DNA from: Pseudolysinimonas sp051954455
GTDB taxonomy: Bacteria > Actinomycetota > Actinomycetes > Actinomycetales > Microbacteriaceae
Direction of reading: 5' to 3'
Assembly (NCBI RefSeq): GCF_051954455.1
Contig: NZ_JBQCHS010000014.1
Location: 1 to 64,000 of the forward strand
Length of the DNA: 64,000 nt
Shown here: positions 61,313 through 64,000 of the stretch, piece after piece
Layout: each line of letters starts with the position of its first letter
Position numbering within the stretch: the stretch's first letter is position 1
Notes under the pieces: generated by a model
The model's database searches: none
Seen by the model: only the letters and a program-made list of their open reading frames with translations
Told to the model about the DNA's origin: nothing
Program-made: the position numbers and the translations under genes

Positions 61313-61711
61313 TCAGCCCTGGCGGGTCGTCTTCTCGACGCTCATGACGAGGATCACCCGGTCGGCCTTGTCGGCGGGTGCCTCGGCCTCCGCGTCGCCG
61401 TAGCGGTTCGCGAGCTGCACGTAGAAGGCGCCCTCGGGATCCGGCTCGACCTCGACGAGACGGCCGCGCACCTCGAGGTAACGGAACGGGTTCTCCGGGT
61501 CGGTGATCGAGATCGCCATGGACGGGTTGTGCTGCAGGTTGCGGAACTTGCCCCGCGTGGTCGTGTGCGTGAACCGGATGCGGTCGCCGTCGAAGAGGAA
61601 CCACATGGGGTTCACCTGCACCGTGTCGTCGGGCCGGATCGTGCCGAGAGCCGCGTAGTTCGGCTGCTCGAGGAGGTGCCGAAGGTCGGCGGGGATCACG
61701 GTGTCGCTCAT
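61313..61711 (-). CDS. PPOX-class flavin/F420-dependent oxidoreductase
   Basis: 132 aa split-barrel protein. YAALGTIRPDDTVQVNPMWF (about 19-38), FTHTTTRGKFRNLQHNP and FRYLEVRGRLVEVEPD are typical of actinobacterial TIGR03618-like members that use F420 or FMN. Substrate unknown. ATG at 61711. Confidence 0.9.
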   Translation of the reverse strand: MSDTVIPADLRHLLEQPNYAALGTIRPDDTVQVNPMWFLFDGDRIRFTHTTTRGKFRNLQHNPSMAISITDPENPFRYLEVRGRLVEVEPDPEGAFYVQLANRYGDAEAEAPADKADRVILVMSVEKTTRQG

Positions 61712-61723
61712 GCCTCCATGCTG

Positions 61724-62890
61724 TCAGGAGGCGAGGTGGCTCTGCTTCCAGGCGAGCACGGCCCGGGCCGCGGCGTCGACCTTCTCGCGGAAGGCGGGAT
61801 CGACCTGCGCCCGTGCGATCACCGCCGCGGTCATGGGAGCCGCCTGGTCGGGGTCGTTGGAGATGAGGACGACGTCGACGCCGGCGTCGATCGCGCGCAC
61901 CGCCCGGTCGCCGACGGCGACGCTCTGCACCTGGACCGCCCTCGACAGGTCGTCGGTCATGGTGACGCCGCGGAACCCGACCCGGTCGCGCAGCAGCGTG
62001 AGAACCGCCGGCGAGAAGACGGCCGGCTGCGTCCCATCGATCCGCTGGTAGATCGCCGACGAGACCATGACGACGTCGACGCCGGAGGAGGCCAGATCGC
62101 GGTACACCCCGACGTCCGGCGCATCCGGCCCCACCACGTCGTCGGTGACGCCTGCCGTCGTGTCGGTGTTGGCCGTGACATGACCGAGCCCGGGGAAGTG
62201 CTTCGCCGTGGACTGCACGCCGGCGTCGCGCAGCCCCGCGGCGAACGCCGACGCGTGGTCGACGACCGTCGCGGCGTCGGAGCCGTACTGACGCTGGAAC
62301 ACCCCGATGGGCGGGTTCTGCGCCGCGGTCCCGGCCGGCACGATGTCGGCGACCGGCGCCAGATCGAGGTTCACCCCCGCGGCGCGCAGCTGCGAGCCCC
62401 ACTCCCGCGCCTGGGTGCGGAGCGCGTCGGGTGCGATCTGCCCCTGCGCGACGGCGGTCGGGATCCGGTCGAAGCCCGGGCCCTGCAGCACCTGCACCTC
62501 GCCGCCCTCCTGGTCGGTCGAGACGATGAGCGGGATGCCGTCCGCCGAGGCCGCCTGAGCCGCCCGGACGACGGCGAGGTTGGCGCTCGCGGGCGCCACC
62601 GACCGTCCCTTGAGGAAGATGCCGCCGACGTGGCTGTCGCGGATCGCGGCGAGCGCCGCCGGATCGAGGGTCGTCGCGCTCGTCCCGGCGACGAACAGCT
62701 GCCCGACCTCCTGGGCGAGGGTCAGTCCGGCGAGCGGATCGGCGGTCGGCGACGACGTCGATGTGGCCGACGGAGTGCGACGGGGCGACGGCGCGGGGGC
62801 CGGGGTGCACGCCACGAGGGCGGCGGAGGCGAGCGCGACCGCCGCGGTGGCGGCCAGAGCGCGGCGGCTGCGGTGCACGGGCGACCTCAC
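61724..62890 (-). CDS. GH3 beta-N-acetylhexosaminidase-like lipoprotein
   Basis: 388 aa. A signal peptide with lipobox LVAC (near residue 29) anchors it outside. The GH3 signature AKHFPGLGHVTANTDTT and the nucleophile in MTDDLS are present, as in NagZ enzymes that recycle cell-wall sugars. QEGG in TDQEGGEVQ is also typical. GTG at 62890 overlaps the stop of the J-domain gene (GTGA). Confidence 0.93.
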   Translation of the reverse strand: MRSPVHRSRRALAATAAVALASAALVACTPAPAPSPRRTPSATSTSSPTADPLAGLTLAQEVGQLFVAGTSATTLDPAALAAIRDSHVGGIFLKGRSVAPASANLAVVRAAQAASADGIPLIVSTDQEGGEVQVLQGPGFDRIPTAVAQGQIAPDALRTQAREWGSQLRAAGVNLDLAPVADIVPAGTAAQNPPIGVFQRQYGSDAATVVDHASAFAAGLRDAGVQSTAKHFPGLGHVTANTDTTAGVTDDVVGPDAPDVGVYRDLASSGVDVVMVSSAIYQRIDGTQPAVFSPAVLTLLRDRVGFRGVTMTDDLSRAVQVQSVAVGDRAVRAIDAGVDVVLISNDPDQAAPMTAAVIARAQVDPAFREKVDAAARAVLAWKQSHLAS

Positions 62891-63840
62891 ACGAACCGCG
62901 CCGCGGACTGGAGGCGCGTGCGCACCTCGAACAGATCGGTGCCGCCGATCCCGACACCGGCGATCCCGCGCCGGACCAGGTCGACGAGCCGCGGCCGCTC
63001 GACGAGCAGCGCCCGCGCGCCGCGCACACCGCCGAGATCGACGACGCCCTCCGGCGCGGCCCCGTCCGGGACCACGATCACGAGCGCCGTGAACCGGACG
63101 CGCGCCTCCCGCGCGAGCGCGCGGGCCCGCACGGAGAGCTCGTGCACCGGGCGCTCGTGCGGGGCGAGCGCCGGGCCGGCGATCTCGCCCCGCTTCACGC
63201 TCACCGGCTCGCCCCAGTCTTCGCTGAGCATCGCCCAGAGCCCCGTCGGCCCGAGGACCACATGGTCGATCTTGCCGCCGGCCCCCTGCGGCGACGCGGT
63301 GAGGCCGTTCCCGTCGCGTCGCGGATCGTCGGTGCGGAGGTCGTGCCAGACCGTGAACCCCATGCCGAGCGTCGCGAGCGCGCGCGCCGTCTCCTCCTCG
63401 GCGACGGCCTCCGCGAGGAGGTGCCGGAGCTCGCGAGGCGCCCGCGCCAGCAGCTGCGGGTCGTACGGGTCGGGGATGTCGACACCCCGGCCCGACCACT
63501 CCTGCAGGAGCACGAGGAACTGCTCGCGATACCACCCGCCGGGATGACCGTGCATGCGCGCCGCAGGACGGGTGCCCTCGCCCCGCGGCGGGGCGGCGGG
63601 TGCCCAGCTGCGCTCCTCGGCGGCGGGTCGGACTCCGCGGTCGTAGGCCGCGCGGGCGTCGGCCGTGCCGACCAGCTCCCACGCGCGTTGCACCCGGTCG
63701 AACTCGAGCGCCGCTCCCCCGGTGTCGGGATGCGTCTCCCGAAGCCGGCGCCGGTAGGCGCGGCGGAGCTCGTCGTCCGTCGCGGTCACGGTGACGCCGA
63801 GCACCTCGTACGGGCTCGCGGCGAGCGGGCTGTCGGACAT
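62887..63840 (-). CDS. J-domain protein with NERD-like region
   Basis: 317 aa. N-terminal J domain (about 7-66) with HPD at 37-39, which would stimulate an Hsp70 ATPase. The middle (about 190-300) has GKIDHVVLGPTGLWAMLSED, the pattern of NERD nuclease-related domains. No zinc or Gly-rich region, so it is not DnaJ itself. ATG at 63840 has CAGAAT 6 nt upstream. Coupled to the GH3 gene behind it. Confidence 0.85.
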   Translation of the reverse strand: MSDSPLAASPYEVLGVTVTATDDELRRAYRRRLRETHPDTGGAALEFDRVQRAWELVGTADARAAYDRGVRPAAEERSWAPAAPPRGEGTRPAARMHGHPGGWYREQFLVLLQEWSGRGVDIPDPYDPQLLARAPRELRHLLAEAVAEEETARALATLGMGFTVWHDLRTDDPRRDGNGLTASPQGAGGKIDHVVLGPTGLWAMLSEDWGEPVSVKRGEIAGPALAPHERPVHELSVRARALAREARVRFTALVIVVPDGAAPEGVVDLGGVRGARALLVERPRLVDLVRRGIAGVGIGGTDLFEVRTRLQSAARFV

Positions 63841-63956
63841 CCGCTCATTCTGCCGGGATGGCGCCGCTGGGCGCCGTGCATACCCTGAACGCATCCCCGG
63901 CGTCGCCGCCCAGACCGGCAGGCGGACGCCTCGAGCCGAGGCCGCGTGTGCGTGGC

Positions 63957-64000
63957 TCAGCGGCCTCCGCCGCCGCCTCCGCCGCCGCCGCCGCCGGAGA
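63957..64000 (-). CDS. C-terminus of a Gly-rich protein (partial)
   Basis: Only the last 13 codons lie in the window: a run of Gly ended by Arg and TGA. Such tails are seen on DUF2207 and TPM-domain membrane proteins of actinobacteria. The rest of the gene lies beyond the window's right edge. Confidence 0.5.
   Translation of the reverse strand, partial: SGGGGGGGGGGGR

Noticed and set aside
63961..64000. GCC trinucleotide repeat as a structural repeat
   Set aside because: On the minus strand it encodes the Gly-rich C-terminus of a protein, a common feature of actinobacterial membrane proteins.

Overview
The window is very GC-rich, with almost every codon ending in G or C, and fits a high-GC actinobacterium of the family Microbacteriaceae; the genus cannot be told from this sequence. 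Pointers are the rpsO / pnp / M16 peptidase / dapB / thyX gene set, a MarP-type protease, DUF2510 membrane proteins, a DUF7882-type small protein, a mycobacterial-order LigD with Ku, and many genes whose -10 box (TAnnnT) lies 6-7 nt before the start codon, the hallmark of leaderless actinobacterial mRNAs. About 75 protein genes cover nearly all the sequence. I see no tRNA, rRNA, CRISPR array, transposase, phage gene or replication origin.

Layout. 0-11 kb: core block on the minus strand (thyX, a TPR membrane protein, dapB, M16 peptidase, pnp), interrupted by accessory genes (OsmC, epimerase, GNAT, phosphatase, TetR, aldo/keto reductase). 11-21 kb: metabolic and regulatory cassettes (frameshifted lipase, thioredoxin, reductase, dienelactone hydrolase, AraC-VOC, MFS-ArsR, heme oxygenase with a possible iron box, SDR-XRE), ending at rpsO, which here lies about 10 kb from pnp. 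21-32 kb: VanZ-like protein, APC permease, two membrane-tethered trypsin-like proteases (MarP and HtrA types), macro domain protein, quinone oxidoreductase, PrsW protease. 32-43 kb: FAD oxidase and a DNA-repair region (Ada-AlkA fusion, Ku, LigD, a Rho-N/SAP-like protein, a broken GIY-YIG gene), then aspA. 43-50 kb: Ski2-like helicase and three membrane proteins of the DUF2510 type. 50-55 kb: acyl-CoA ligase, four tiny acidic disordered proteins in one operon, a DarT-like protein directly tail to tail with them, and an MFS-TetR pair. 55-64 kb: reductase-VOC, PadR-UbiB kinase, Eis-like acetyltransferase, PPOX flavoprotein, GH3 lipoprotein and a J-domain/NERD-like protein.

Regulation is unusually readable. 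Palindromic operators lie next to TetR, ArsR, XRE and a second TetR gene; over 20 genes look leaderless, which settles several start codons; and a dispersed palindromic repeat (GGTCTCGATACGC - variable stem - GCTACTCGACC) sits at gene 3' ends, supplies stop codons, truncates one gene, and lies in frame inside the helicase gene.

The strongest candidates for something undescribed are this repeat family and its placement, the acidic mini-protein operon beside an orphan DarT homologue, and the NHEJ neighbourhood with its small partner proteins. Product calls come from reading motifs by eye; no database search was possible.
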